A stretch of DNA of 64,000 nt from DATCMH01 sp036563505 (GCA_036563505.1 DATCMH010000016.1:62001-126000), one strand, 5' to 3'; positions 15,413-24,139 are shown, counted from the first letter of the stretch. The notes: generated by a model from the sequence alone, not told the origin. A program made the numbers and translations.

Positions 15413-16178
15413 AGCGGTCGACGTCGCGCAGAAGCTCGACGAAGGCGCGCGCGGCATGGTCGGCCACCGCCTCGCCCTTAGGCCGGGTCGCGGCCGCCGC
15501 GTTGCCCATGGCGCCCTTCGGGTGCAGGTCCTGGGACATCCAGGCGAAGGCGGCGGGGCCGGTGGCGTTCAGATGGGTGAAATCCCGCTCCATCGCGGCC
15601 ATGCGGGGCACGAAATCCTCGGCCTGATCCATCCGCACCGTCTCGGGCCGGAAGGCCAGCATCAGGGAGGTCTCCATGTCGCCGGCATGGATGCCATGGC
15701 GCAGTTCCTCGGGCGGGAACATGCCCCCCGGCGTGCCGAAGCGCGCCCAGGCGCAGGTCACGGCGACCATGCTGAACTCCACCCGCAGCTCTCGGGCGAC
15801 GATGTCCATCACCGGCACGTTGCCGCCATGCGAATTGACGATGACGAGCTTGCGGCAGCCGGCTCGGTGGACGCTGGCCCCGATCTCGATCCAGGCCCGG
15901 ATCGCGGTCGCTGCGGAGAAGGTGAGGGTGCCCGGGAAGGCCACGTGCTCGTTCGATTTGCCGACTGCCTGCACGGGCAGGGTCAGGACATCGAGGTCAT
16001 CTGGAACGAGGGCCATGGCCCGGGCCATCATGCCCTCGGCGATGTAGGTGTCGACGCCCACCGGCAGGTGCGGCCCGTGCTGCTCGACGGCGGCGATGGG
16101 CAGGATGGCGATCGCCCGGCCCATGTCGCGGGACCGGAACTCCTCGGTCGAGAGGTCGAGCCAGGGGCGGGCGGGCAT
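15396..16178 (-). CDS. Creatininase family metal-dependent amidohydrolase
   Basis: A 260-aa protein with the full creatininase metal site: VEQHGPHLPVGVDTYIAEGM (Glu, His and Asp ligands, about residues 31-50), IVNSHGGN and a later GDMETSLML with the second Asp/Glu pair. The family includes creatinine amidohydrolase, MftE and riboflavin/F420-related formamide hydrolases; the true substrate is unknown. It lies near a RidA protein and a cytosine-deaminase-like operon, so a role in hydrolysing a cyclic amide is possible. The start is ATG 16178 with MPARPWLDLSTEEF matching the usual N-terminus. Confidence 0.88.
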   Translation of the reverse strand: MPARPWLDLSTEEFRSRDMGRAIAILPIAAVEQHGPHLPVGVDTYIAEGMMARAMALVPDDLDVLTLPVQAVGKSNEHVAFPGTLTFSAATAIRAWIEIGASVHRAGCRKLVIVNSHGGNVPVMDIVARELRVEFSMVAVTCAWARFGTPGGMFPPEELRHGIHAGDMETSLMLAFRPETVRMDQAEDFVPRMAAMERDFTHLNATGPAAFAWMSQDLHPKGAMGNAAAATRPKGEAVADHAARAFVELLRDVDRFTLEA

Positions 16179-16234
16179 GGGCGATCCGGACGCGAGGGAC
16201 GAGGCTGCCGCTTAGCAGCTTTCCCGCGCGAGGG

Positions 16235-16693
16235 TCAGGCCTTCTGCGCCTTGAGGCCGAAGAACTCGTGGACGATCGCGTCGTGGAGCCGCCGCAGCCA
16301 GCCTTCCGCTTCCGCGGCGCGGGCCTCGGCTTCGCGGAGGCGCGTCGCGAGCTCGCCGGCTCTGAGCTCCGCCTCGTCGGCGCGGGCCTCGGCCGCAAGG
16401 ACGCGGGCATTGGCTTCGCGCATCTCGGCATGGGCGCGCTGAACGAGATCCTGGGTGCGGGCGTCCGCCAGCCGCACCGTCTCGGCGGCTTCGCGGACAA
16501 GGTCGAGGGCCATGGTCCAGTCGCGGGCGGCGGGTTCCGGCGCGGGGCGGGAGGCCGGCTCGATGCCGCGCCGATGCGCGGCGGCAACGAAGGGCAGCAC
16601 CCGGTCGAGCCCCTCGAGCACCCGCAGGCGCTGGTCTTGGTGATCGGCCGCGTCGTCCGGCCCATCCCACGACATCTGCCTCGCCCGGTCCAT
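16235..16693 (-). CDS. Alanine-rich coiled-coil protein of unknown function
   Basis: A 152-aa protein whose C-terminal half (about residues 58-140) is a continuous heptad-like Ala/Glu/Arg helix (ARVLAAEARADEAELRAGEL...), a likely coiled coil, ending LHDAIVHEFFGLKAQ. The N-terminal part is Pro/Ala-rich and probably disordered. No signal peptide or membrane segment. ATG 16693 is preferred because GGGGCGGAG stands directly upstream; an ATG 51 bases earlier is possible. No family recognised. Confidence 0.65.
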   Translation of the reverse strand: MDRARQMSWDGPDDAADHQDQRLRVLEGLDRVLPFVAAAHRRGIEPASRPAPEPAARDWTMALDLVREAAETVRLADARTQDLVQRAHAEMREANARVLAAEARADEAELRAGELATRLREAEARAAEAEGWLRRLHDAIVHEFFGLKAQKA

Positions 16694-16759
16694 GCTCCGC
16701 CCCTTCTGCGACGATCGCGACTCATTCTGGTCGCGGACGGCCACTGCAGGGCGTCATGG

Positions 16760-17218
16760 TTAAGGAGCGGTTAACGCCGCCGGATCGGGAGCGTCCTCGT
16801 CGACGCGCGCCGCCACGACCTCCACCTCGACCTTGAACACCTCCCGGGCGAATCCCGACACGATCATCAAGGTCGAGGCGGGAGGCGGCGCGGCGACGTG
16901 TCGGTCGCGGGCGGCCATGTAAGCCTGGAGATGGGCGCGGTCCGTCACGTAAGCGTTGATCCGTACGAGATCGGCCAGGGTCATGCCGGCCTCGGCGAGG
17001 ATCGCGCGGATCGCCGTGAAGCAGAGGTCGGCCTGCGCGCCCGCGTCCTCCGGCACCGTCTCGTCCGGCCCGATGCCGAGTTGCCCCGAGGCGAAGACGA
17101 GCCGGGCGCCCGGGGGCACCTCCACCGCGTGGCTGTAGCGGGCGAAGGGCGGACGGATGCCGGCTGGGGTGAGGTGGCGCAAAGGGGCAGGCGAGGAGGC
17201 AGGCAAGGAGGCTGACAT
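16760..17218 (-). CDS. RidA family protein (YjgF/YER057c/UK114)
   Basis: A 152-aa Rid-superfamily protein. The motifs FASGQLGIGPDETVPEDAGAQ, AILAEAGMTLADLVRINAYVTD (with the conserved Arg that salt-bridges imine/enamine carboxylates) and a C-terminal KVEVEVVAAR are visible. Archetypal RidA hydrolyses reactive enamine/imine intermediates; members located in catabolic clusters act on pathway amines. The start MSASLPAS at 17218 is chosen because upstream residues look non-coding. It is divergent from the ABC/deaminase operon and shares the 92-base gap that holds a sigma-54-like promoter, which suggests a functional link. Confidence 0.85.
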   Translation of the reverse strand: MSASLPASSPAPLRHLTPAGIRPPFARYSHAVEVPPGARLVFASGQLGIGPDETVPEDAGAQADLCFTAIRAILAEAGMTLADLVRINAYVTDRAHLQAYMAARDRHVAAPPPASTLMIVSGFAREVFKVEVEVVAARVDEDAPDPAALTAP

Positions 17219-17235
17219 GGCGGGCAGGATAGCGA

Positions 17236-17251
17236 CGGCACGTCGCTTGCC
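17236..17251 (+). promoter_or_regulatory. Sigma-54-like promoter for the ABC/amidohydrolase operon
   Basis: The sequence CGGCACGTCGCTTGCC matches the RpoN consensus TGGCACG-N4-TTGC at all but the first base, with GG (17237-17238) and GC (17249-17250) separated by exactly 10 bases. It ends 59 bases before the start of the binding-protein gene. It implies nitrogen-status control with an NtrC-like activator; no activator site was identified. Confidence 0.6.
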
Positions 17252-17310
17252 AAGGTTCCGAGGCCGGCGCACAAAGCGCCGGGATCCCGTAAGGGCGAGG
17301 ACGTGAGGCG

Positions 17311-18333
17311 ATGACGAGAGCGATGACGGTCGCGGCATGGTGTGCCGCTTTTGTGGGCATCCTCGGCGCGGGCGCCGCCCAGGCTCAAGGGCGCCTCGAC
17401 GAGGTTCGCTACGGCACCAACTGGGTCGCGCAGGCCGAGCACGGCGGCTACTACCAGGCGCTCGCCGACGGCACTTACGAGAAGTACGGCCTCAAGGTCA
17501 CCATCGTGCCGGGCGGTCCCCAGGCCAACAACCGCATGCTCCTGCCCGTCGGCCGCATCGACTTCTACATGGGCGGCAACATGGTCCAGGCCCTCTCGGC
17601 CGTGGAGCAGAACATCCCGACCGTGGTCGTGGCGGCCCACTTCCAGAAGGACCCGCAGGTGCTCGTGGCCCATCCGGGCCAGGGCTTCGACCGCTTCCAG
17701 GACCTCAAGACCTCGAACGACATCCTGGTCTCGAAGGAGGGTCTGGCCACCTACTACCAGTGGATGAAGGCTGAGTTCGGCTTCAAGGAAGAGCAGACGA
17801 AGCCCTACACCTTCAACCCGGCCCCCTTCATCGCCAACAAGCGCGCCGCGATGCAGGGCTACGTCACCTCCGAGCCCCTGGCGGTCGAGAAGGCGGGCGG
17901 CTTCAAGCCGGTCCTGCATCTCCTCGCCGACAACGGCTTCTCCACCTACGCCACGACGGTCGAGACGCGCCGCGACCTGATCGAGAAGAACCCGGGCCTC
18001 GTGCAGCGCTTCGTCGATGCCTCGTCGATCGGCTGGTACAACTACCTCTACGGCGACAACGCGAAGGCCAACGCCCTCATCAAGCGGGACAACCCGGAGA
18101 TGACCGATGAGCAGATCGCCTTCTCCATCGCCAAGATGAAGGAATACGGCATCGTCGACTCAGGGGACTCGCTGAAGCTCGGCATCGGCGCCATGACGGA
18201 CGAGCGCATGAAGGACTTCTTCGAGAAGATGGTGCGGGCGGGCCTGTTCAAGACAGGACTCGACTACAAGAAGGCCTACACCCTGCAGTTCGTGAACAAG
18301 GGCGTCGGCCTCGATCTCCGGCCGAAGAACTAG
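17311..18333 (+). CDS. NMT1/THI5-like ABC transporter substrate-binding protein
   Basis: A 340-aa periplasmic protein with a clear signal peptide (about residues 1-26, ending GAAQAQG) and the NMT1/THI5 fold: VRYGTNWVAQAEHGGYYQAL, IVPGGPQANNRMLLPVGRIDF and YVTSEPLAVEKAGG. This family binds pyrimidines, riboflavin, alkanesulfonates and related compounds; the motif W-x-A-x-x-E-H-G-G-Y-Y is typical of pyrimidine/thiamine-precursor-type members. The ATPase and permease follow, then a cytosine-deaminase-like hydrolase, so a nitrogenous heterocycle is the likely cargo. No TPP riboswitch elements (CTGAGA-type) are seen upstream, arguing against thiamine control. Confidence 0.88.
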   Translation: MTRAMTVAAWCAAFVGILGAGAAQAQGRLDEVRYGTNWVAQAEHGGYYQALADGTYEKYGLKVTIVPGGPQANNRMLLPVGRIDFYMGGNMVQALSAVEQNIPTVVVAAHFQKDPQVLVAHPGQGFDRFQDLKTSNDILVSKEGLATYYQWMKAEFGFKEEQTKPYTFNPAPFIANKRAAMQGYVTSEPLAVEKAGGFKPVLHLLADNGFSTYATTVETRRDLIEKNPGLVQRFVDASSIGWYNYLYGDNAKANALIKRDNPEMTDEQIAFSIAKMKEYGIVDSGDSLKLGIGAMTDERMKDFFEKMVRAGLFKTGLDYKKAYTLQFVNKGVGLDLRPKN

Positions 18334-18365
18334 GCGAGGGACTCGGGCCGACGCGCTCGAAAGGC

Positions 18366-19187
18366 ATGCTCCTGTCGCCCTCCCCCGTCACCCCCGGGTC
18401 GACCTCCGCCGACCGGGGCGGCCCGCTCGTGTCCTTGCGCGGGGTCGCCAAAACCTTCGCGAACGGCACGACCGCGCTTCACCGGCTCGACCTCGACGTG
18501 CCGGAGGGCGCCTTCGTCTCGCTCCTCGGACCTTCGGGCTGCGGCAAGTCGACGGCTTTGCGCATCATCGCAGGGCTGATCGAGCCGACGGCGGGCAGCG
18601 TGACATGGCCGGGATCGGGGAACCAAGACCATCGCGGCGAGATCGGCTTCGTCTTCCAGGAGCCGACCCTGATGCCCTGGGCGACCGCGGCCGACAACGT
18701 CTGGCTTCCGCTGCGCCTGCGCGGGGTGTCGCGCCGGGAAGCGGCGGAGCGCATCGCGGAGAGCCTGGCCCAAGTGGGGCTGTCCGGCTTCGAGGCGGCC
18801 TACCCGCGCGAGCTCTCGGGCGGCATGAAGATGCGGGTCTCGATCGCCCGCGCCCTGTCCCTGCGCCCCAAGATCCTCCTGATGGACGAACCGTTCGCGG
18901 CGCTCGACGAGATCACGCGCTTCAAGCTCAACGACGATCTCCTGCGGCTGCGCCGGGAGCTCGGCTGCACCGTCGTCTTCGTGACGCATTCCGTCTACGA
19001 GAGCGTCTACCTGTCCTCCCGCATCGTGGTCATGGCCGCGCGCCCGGGACGCGTCGTGGAAACGATCGAGGTCGAAGCGCCGGACCTGCGCGACGAAGGC
19101 TTTCGGGGGACGCCGCTCTACGCGGAGCTCGCGCGCCGGGCGAGCCGGGCGCTGCACGGCGCCATGAACCCGTCGGATCACCTGTGA
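18366..19187 (+). CDS. ABC transporter ATP-binding protein (nitrate/sulfonate/pyrimidine type)
   Basis: A 273-aa ATPase with Walker A GPSGCGKST, signature LSGGMKMR, Walker B ILLMDEP and a switch His in VTHSVYES. The sequence up to about residue 20 is Pro/Ser-rich and precedes the domain start (LVSLRGVAKTF), so translation could begin slightly later, but ATG 18366 has GAAAGG just upstream. It is part of the SsuB/TauB/ThiZ subfamily that pairs with NMT1-type binding proteins. Gap to the permease is 7 bases. Confidence 0.9.
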   Translation: MLLSPSPVTPGSTSADRGGPLVSLRGVAKTFANGTTALHRLDLDVPEGAFVSLLGPSGCGKSTALRIIAGLIEPTAGSVTWPGSGNQDHRGEIGFVFQEPTLMPWATAADNVWLPLRLRGVSRREAAERIAESLAQVGLSGFEAAYPRELSGGMKMRVSIARALSLRPKILLMDEPFAALDEITRFKLNDDLLRLRRELGCTVVFVTHSVYESVYLSSRIVVMAARPGRVVETIEVEAPDLRDEGFRGTPLYAELARRASRALHGAMNPSDHL

Positions 19188-19194
19188 GCGGCCG

Positions 19195-20067
19195 ATGAGC
19201 GCCTCCGTGATCGGCTCCTCCGGAACGACCCGGCCCCGGGCAGACCGCAACACGCTGCTCAAGGTCGGCCTGCCGCTCGCCACCTTCGGCTTCGTCCTGT
19301 GGCTGTGGGAATCTTACGTTACCCAGAACGGCGTGCCCGCCTACGTGTTGCCGGCCCCGTCGGCGATCGGAGCGACGCTGATCAAGGACTGGCCGGTGCT
19401 GTTCGGCTCGCTCCTCGTCACCTTGAAGACCACGGCCTTGGGGCTTTGCCTCGCCGTGATCGGCGGGGTGGGACTGGCCGTCCTGCTCAGCCTGTCGCGG
19501 CTCATCGAGTATTCGCTCTATCCTTATGCCGTCGTGCTCCAAGTGACGCCGGTGGTGGCGATCTCGCCGCTGCTCTTGATCTACCTGCCGCAGGAGGCGG
19601 CGGTGCTCGCCTGCGCCTGGATCGTGGCGTTCTTCCCCGTCCTGTCGAACACCACGCTCGGCCTGCAATCGGTCGACCGCAACCTGCTCGAACTGTTCAA
19701 TCTTTACGGCGCTCCCCGCCGGCGGCGTTTGCCCGCCTTCCTGGCACGCTTCAGCGCCCGTGTGAAAGCGCTCTGGGTGCTGCGCCGCCCGGCCGCCCTG
19801 CCCTACTTTCTCGCTGGACTGAAGGTCGCCGGGGGTCTCGCCCTCATCGGGGCGGTGGTGGCCGAGATCGCGGCGGGCTCGGCCGGGGCCGGTTCGGGGC
19901 TCGCCTACCGCATCGTCGAGAGCCAGTACCGCCTCAACATTCCCCGTCTCTTCGCGGCCTTGACGCTGCTCTCGCTGACGGGTGTCCTGATCTTCCTCGC
20001 GCTCTCCGGCCTGTCGCACCTCCTGCTGCGGCGATGGCACGAGAGTGCCCTGTCCGAGGAGCGCTGA
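19195..20067 (+). CDS. ABC transporter permease (SsuC/ThiX type)
   Basis: A 290-aa BPD_transp_1 permease with about six membrane segments. The coupling region reads YLLELFNLYGAPRRRRL, followed by a basic stretch and RPAALPYFLAGLKVAGGLALIGAVVAEIAAG, which holds the ATPase-contacting loop and the conserved G-L-K-V-A-x-x-x-x-x-I-G-A-V-V-A-E pattern of this subfamily. The EAA-loop region is longer than usual by an RRRRLPAFLARFSARVKALW segment, possibly a small insertion. It lies between ATPase and amidohydrolase genes with gaps of 7 and 2 bases, a tight operon. Confidence 0.9.
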   Translation: MSASVIGSSGTTRPRADRNTLLKVGLPLATFGFVLWLWESYVTQNGVPAYVLPAPSAIGATLIKDWPVLFGSLLVTLKTTALGLCLAVIGGVGLAVLLSLSRLIEYSLYPYAVVLQVTPVVAISPLLLIYLPQEAAVLACAWIVAFFPVLSNTTLGLQSVDRNLLELFNLYGAPRRRRLPAFLARFSARVKALWVLRRPAALPYFLAGLKVAGGLALIGAVVAEIAAGSAGAGSGLAYRIVESQYRLNIPRLFAALTLLSLTGVLIFLALSGLSHLLLRRWHESALSEER

Positions 20068-20069
20068 GC

Positions 20070-21407
20070 GTGGGAACAGGATTTGCTACCCTGCCCGCCG
20101 CGGGCGATTACCGGATCGTCAACGCCCGCGCGCCGGCCTGCCTCGTCGCGGCCCCCGGCCTCGGCGCGGATGCGGAGGGCTTTGCCCGCATCGACGTGGC
20201 GATCGGCGGCGGCCGGATCGACTCCATCGTGCCCTCGGGCACCCCGACCCTCGACTCCGACCGTCCCGCCCTCAAGCTTGACGGCGGCATCCTCCTGCCC
20301 CGCCTCGTCGACATCCACACCCATCTCGACAAGGGCCAGATCTGGGCCCGCCGGCCGAACCCGGACGGCACCTTCATGGGGGCGCTCACCAGCGTCTCTG
20401 CCGACCGGGAGGCGCGCTGGAGCGCCGAGGACGTGGCGCGGCGCATGGACTTCTCCCTGCGCTGCGCGCTCAGTCACGGCACGGGCGCGGTCCGCACTCA
20501 CCTCGACTCCATCGGCCCGCAATCCGCGATCACCTGGCCGATCTTCGCACAGGCCCGCGAGCGCTGGGCCGGGCGCATCGCACTCCAGGGCGTCGCCCTC
20601 TTCGCCCTGAGCCGCGTGCTCCAGGAGCCGGCGGAGTTCGACCGCCTCACGGGTCTCGTCGCCGAGCACGGCGGCGTCTTGGGCGGGGTCACCTTCGAGG
20701 GGCGCGCGCCCGACCGCGACACCGACGCCGCCCTCGACCGCCTCGTCCAGGCAGCCAAGGCCCGCGGGCTCGACCTCGACCTCCACGTCGACGAGAGCAA
20801 CGAGCTCGAAGCCCGCACCCTCGAGCGGGTCGCCGACGCAGTGCTCCGAAACGGCTACGAGGGCAAGGTGCTCTGCGGCCATTGCTGCGCGCTGAGCCTT
20901 CTGCCGCCCGCCGAACTCGATCGGCTCATCGCCAAGGTGGTTGAGGCGCGGCTCGCCGTGGTCAGCCTGCCGATGTGCAACATGTACCTCCAGGACCGGC
21001 TGGCCCACCGCACGCCGCGCTGGCGGGGCGTTGCGCCCCTCCACGAGCTGCGCGCCGCGGGCGTGCCCGTGATGGTGGCGAGCGACAACACCCGCGACCC
21101 GTTCTACGCCTACGGCGACCTCGACATGCTCGAGGTGTTCCGCGAGGCGACGCGCATCCTCCACCTCGACCATTCCGGCCCGGACTGGATCCGCTCCGTC
21201 GCCTCGACGCCTGCCGATCTCATGGGCCTCGACCGCTGCGGGCGGCTGGAGGCGGGCGACGCCGCCGACCTGATCCTGCTGCGCGCGCGCTCCTGGACCG
21301 AGCTGATGGCCCGCCCGCAGGCCGACCGCACCGTGCTCGTCAACGGCGCGCCCATCGACGCCGCGCCGCCGGACTACCGCGAGCTCGACGACCTCATGAA
21401 GGCCTGA
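20070..21407 (+). CDS. Cytosine-deaminase-like amidohydrolase
   Basis: A 445-aa enzyme of the COG0402/CodA amidohydrolase group. Metal-site motifs are VDIHTHLDKGQIW (HxH), LDLHVDES (His), CGHCCAL (His) and MVASDNTRDPFYAYGDLDML (Asp). The pattern H-T-H-L-D-K-G-x-x-W...NP-D-G-T is typical of deaminases acting on pyrimidines, triazines or pterins; the exact substrate is unknown. GTG 20070 is chosen because GAGGAG lies 8 bases upstream and the gap to the permease stop is 2 bases. Genome context (transporter upstream, flavoprotein downstream) suggests hydrolytic deamination of an imported N-heterocycle. A second, more CodA-like enzyme is at 54787. Confidence 0.85.
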   Translation: MGTGFATLPAAGDYRIVNARAPACLVAAPGLGADAEGFARIDVAIGGGRIDSIVPSGTPTLDSDRPALKLDGGILLPRLVDIHTHLDKGQIWARRPNPDGTFMGALTSVSADREARWSAEDVARRMDFSLRCALSHGTGAVRTHLDSIGPQSAITWPIFAQARERWAGRIALQGVALFALSRVLQEPAEFDRLTGLVAEHGGVLGGVTFEGRAPDRDTDAALDRLVQAAKARGLDLDLHVDESNELEARTLERVADAVLRNGYEGKVLCGHCCALSLLPPAELDRLIAKVVEARLAVVSLPMCNMYLQDRLAHRTPRWRGVAPLHELRAAGVPVMVASDNTRDPFYAYGDLDMLEVFREATRILHLDHSGPDWIRSVASTPADLMGLDRCGRLEAGDAADLILLRARSWTELMARPQADRTVLVNGAPIDAAPPDYRELDDLMKA

Positions 21408-21412
21408 CCCCG

Positions 21413-22843
21413 ATGGCGCGCTACGACATCGAGACCCTCAAAGCTCGCCTCGACGGCCTGCGCACGGAGGAGAACCCGGCGCTCGTACGGCAGAAGAGCC
21501 GCGACTTCTACTGGTACTCTCCCGTCCTCAAGCGCCAGCTCGACGCGGTGACGGCCGACATCGTCGTCTTCGCGACGGGCGAGGCGGAGGTGGTGCGGGT
21601 GCTCGCCGAGGCCCACGCGCTCGGCATCCCGGTGACGCCGCGCGGCACCGGCACGGGCAATTACGGCCAGGCCATGCCCCTCTCGGGAGGCGTCCTCCTC
21701 GACCTCTCGGGCTTCAACAAGGTCAAGGCGATCGGCCCCGGCCGGGTCACGGCCGAGCCGGGCACCGTCATCGCCTCCATCGACCGGCAGGCCCGCCGCG
21801 TCGAAGGCTCTGGGCTCGGCCAGGAGATCCGCCTCCACCCGTCCACCTACAACACCGCCTCGATCGGCGGCTTCATCGCGGGCGGCTCCGGCGGCGTCGG
21901 CTCGATCCGCTGGGGCGGCCTGCGGGACGCCGGCAACATCCTGCGGCTGAAGGTCGTGACCATGGAGCCGAGCCCGCGCGTGCTGGAACTCGCGGGCGAT
22001 GATCTTGCCAAGGTGGCGCATGCCTACGGCACCAACGGCATCATCACGGAAGTGGAGATGCCCCTCGCCCCAGCCTATTCCTGGATCGACGTCATTCTCG
22101 GCTTCGAGACGCTGGAGGCCGCCGCGGGCTTCGCCAACGAGGCCGGCGAGGCCGACGGGCTCCTGCTCAAGCAGCTCGCCGTCGTGGCGGCCCCCGTCCC
22201 GCACGATTATTTTTTGCGCCATCAGCGCTACCTGCCCCGCGACCGGCACGTCGTGCTGGCGACGGTGGCCGACTTCGCGCGCGACCCTTTCCTGACGCTC
22301 GCCCGCCGGGCCCGGGCGGAGGTCCTGTTGCGCTCAGACCAGCTCGACGAGGCGGCGGCCAAAGCCTTGCCGCCGGTCTTCGAGCTGTCGTGGAACCACA
22401 CCACGCTCCGGGCGCTGCGGATCGACCCGACGATCACCTATCTCCAGGTGCTCTATCCCTTCCCGAACCAGCTCGACACGATCGCGAAGATCCACGCCCG
22501 CTTCGGCGACGAGGTGCCGGCGCACCTCGAATTCGTGCGGTTCGACGGCAAGGTCACGGCCTTCGGTCTGCCCCTCGTGCGCTTCACCACGGAGGAGCGG
22601 CTGGAGGAGATCATGGCGATCCACGAGGAGATGGGCGCGCCGATCTTCAACCCGCACCGCTACACCCTGGAGGAGGGCGGGATGAAGCAGACGGACGCCG
22701 TCCAGCTCGCCTTCAAGCGCGAGGCCGACCCGCAGGGGCTCCTGAACCCCGGCAAGATGATCGCCTGGGAAGACCCGGCCTACGATTACCGCTCAGGCAA
22801 GACATTCCTGTTCCGCGGGCTCGAGGCGCGGGGCGCGGCGTGA
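21413..22843 (+). CDS. FAD-binding oxidoreductase (GlcD/VAO type)
   Basis: A 476-aa flavoprotein. The FAD-binding-4 (PCMH) domain spans about residues 40-225 and shows IPVTPRGTGTGNYGQAMPLSGG, LHPSTYNTASIGGFIAGGSGGVGSIRWG and YGTNGIITEVEMPL. The C-terminal cap is present and the protein ends with the usual PQGLLNPGKM motif of GlcD-type oxidases. It probably oxidises a C-H/C-N bond of the pathway intermediate formed by the preceding hydrolase; substrate unknown. ATG 21413 lies 5 bases after the hydrolase stop. No Fe-S or cytochrome subunit is encoded nearby; electrons may go to quinones or oxygen. Confidence 0.87.
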   Translation: MARYDIETLKARLDGLRTEENPALVRQKSRDFYWYSPVLKRQLDAVTADIVVFATGEAEVVRVLAEAHALGIPVTPRGTGTGNYGQAMPLSGGVLLDLSGFNKVKAIGPGRVTAEPGTVIASIDRQARRVEGSGLGQEIRLHPSTYNTASIGGFIAGGSGGVGSIRWGGLRDAGNILRLKVVTMEPSPRVLELAGDDLAKVAHAYGTNGIITEVEMPLAPAYSWIDVILGFETLEAAAGFANEAGEADGLLLKQLAVVAAPVPHDYFLRHQRYLPRDRHVVLATVADFARDPFLTLARRARAEVLLRSDQLDEAAAKALPPVFELSWNHTTLRALRIDPTITYLQVLYPFPNQLDTIAKIHARFGDEVPAHLEFVRFDGKVTAFGLPLVRFTTEERLEEIMAIHEEMGAPIFNPHRYTLEEGGMKQTDAVQLAFKREADPQGLLNPGKMIAWEDPAYDYRSGKTFLFRGLEARGAA

Positions 22844-22857
22844 GGGGCTGAACTCTC

Positions 22858-23439
22858 ATGCGCGTCCTCGTCCTCTACGCCCATCCCGACCCGGAGAGCT
22901 TCGGGGCAGCCCTGCATCGCGCGACCGTCTCAGCCCTCCAAGGGGCCGGTCACGCGGTGGACGATTGCGATCTCTACGCGGAAGAGTTCGACCCGGTCCT
23001 GCCGCTCGCCGAGCGGCGCGGCTACCACGATCCCGCGAGCAACCGAGCTCCCGTGGCGCGCCACGTCGACCGGCTGATGGCGGCCGAGGCCCTCGTCCTC
23101 GTCTATCCCGTCTGGAACTTCGGCTTTCCCGCGATCCTCAAAGGCTACCTCGACCGCGTCTTCCTGCCGGGCGTGAGCTTTCGCCTCGACGAGGGCCGGG
23201 TGCGGCCGAATCTGCGGCATCTCAAGGCGCTCGCGGCGGTCACCACCTATGGCGGCCCGCGCTGGCGCGCCGCGCTCTTGGGCGACCCGCCGCGCCGCCT
23301 CGTCGGCCGCGTCCTGCGCGGCCTCGTCCATCCGCGGGCGGCGTACCGCTACCTCGCGCTCTACGACATGAACCGGCGCAGCGCGGCCGACCGGGCAACC
23401 TTCCTCGCCCGCGTCGAGCACACCCTGGGAGCGCTCTGA
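22858..23439 (+). CDS. NAD(P)H dehydrogenase (quinone)-type flavodoxin-fold protein, copy 1
   Basis: A 193-aa NQO1/KefF-family flavoprotein: MRVLVLYAHPDPESFGAAL (flavin phosphate site), the mid-motif DDCDLYAEEFDPVL, then VYPVWNFGFPAILKGYLDRVFLPGVSF, the classical W-N-x-x-x-P-A-x-L-K-G segment, and a C-terminal helical part. The fold binds FMN/FAD and reduces quinones or nitro compounds using NAD(P)H. It starts 14 bases after the flavoprotein gene and directly abuts copy 2, with which it shares about half of the motif residues. The pair likely arose by tandem duplication. Confidence 0.88.
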   Translation: MRVLVLYAHPDPESFGAALHRATVSALQGAGHAVDDCDLYAEEFDPVLPLAERRGYHDPASNRAPVARHVDRLMAAEALVLVYPVWNFGFPAILKGYLDRVFLPGVSFRLDEGRVRPNLRHLKALAAVTTYGGPRWRAALLGDPPRRLVGRVLRGLVHPRAAYRYLALYDMNRRSAADRATFLARVEHTLGAL

Positions 23440-24033
23440 ATGCGGGTGCTCCTCGTCTACGCCCATCCCTGCGAGGAGAGCTTCGCGGCCGCCGTGCGCG
23501 ACCGGGCGCTGGCCTCGTTGAGCGCCGCAGGGCACGAGGTGCGGTTGCGCGACCTCTATGCGGAAGACTTCGACCCCGTGCTGTCGGCGCAGGACCGGCG
23601 CCTCTACCACACGCCGGACGAGAACGAGCGCGGCGTCGCCGATCACCTGGCCGATCTTCGCTGGTGCGAGGCCCTGCTCTTCGTCTACCCAACCTGGTGG
23701 TACGGCCATCCGGCGATCCTGAAAGGCTGGCTCGACCGGGTCTGGGTGCCGCACGCCACGTTCCGCATGCCGAAGGACGGCAAGCCGATCGGCCGGGTGC
23801 TCACCAATATCCGGCGGATCGGGGCGATCTCGCTTCTGGGCAGCCCGCGCTGGTGGTGGTGGCTCGTCGGCGCGCCGGGGCGGCGCATCCTGCTCACGGG
23901 CTTGAGGGTGCTCTGCGCCCCCGGTTGCCGCACCCTGTGGCTGGCCCATCACGAGATGGATGCCTCGACGCCGGCGACGCGGGCGCGCTTCCTCGACCAG
24001 GCCTCGAACCGCCTCGCGCGCTGGCTGCGGTGA
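23440..24033 (+). CDS. NAD(P)H dehydrogenase (quinone)-type flavodoxin-fold protein, copy 2
   Basis: A 197-aa paralogue of the preceding gene, whose stop codon directly precedes this ATG (TGA-ATG). It has MRVLLVYAHPCEESFAAAV, LRDLYAEDFDPVLS, VYPTWWYGHPAILKGWLDRVWVPHATF and an LLGSPRWWWW stretch. Where copy 1 has WNFGFPA, this one has WWYGHPA as in KefF-like and azoreductase-like members, so the two may differ in acceptor. A MarR-type gene follows 106 bases downstream and may regulate both, as quinone-responsive MarR proteins often do. Confidence 0.88.
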   Translation: MRVLLVYAHPCEESFAAAVRDRALASLSAAGHEVRLRDLYAEDFDPVLSAQDRRLYHTPDENERGVADHLADLRWCEALLFVYPTWWYGHPAILKGWLDRVWVPHATFRMPKDGKPIGRVLTNIRRIGAISLLGSPRWWWWLVGAPGRRILLTGLRVLCAPGCRTLWLAHHEMDASTPATRARFLDQASNRLARWLR

Positions 24034-24139
24034 GAGCATGACCCGAATGTGTCATGCGGCGGTCACGCAAAACGTGTGAACTGTGCCGGCGAACAATGAG
24101 CGTGCCAGTGGGCAAGCAAGGGCTTCGGAGGGCCAGAGC

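Noticed and set aside
17219..17310. TPP riboswitch before the NMT1/THI5-like operon
   Set aside because: No CTGAGA-type core or paired stems are present in the 92 bases, and a sigma-54-like promoter fits the gap better.
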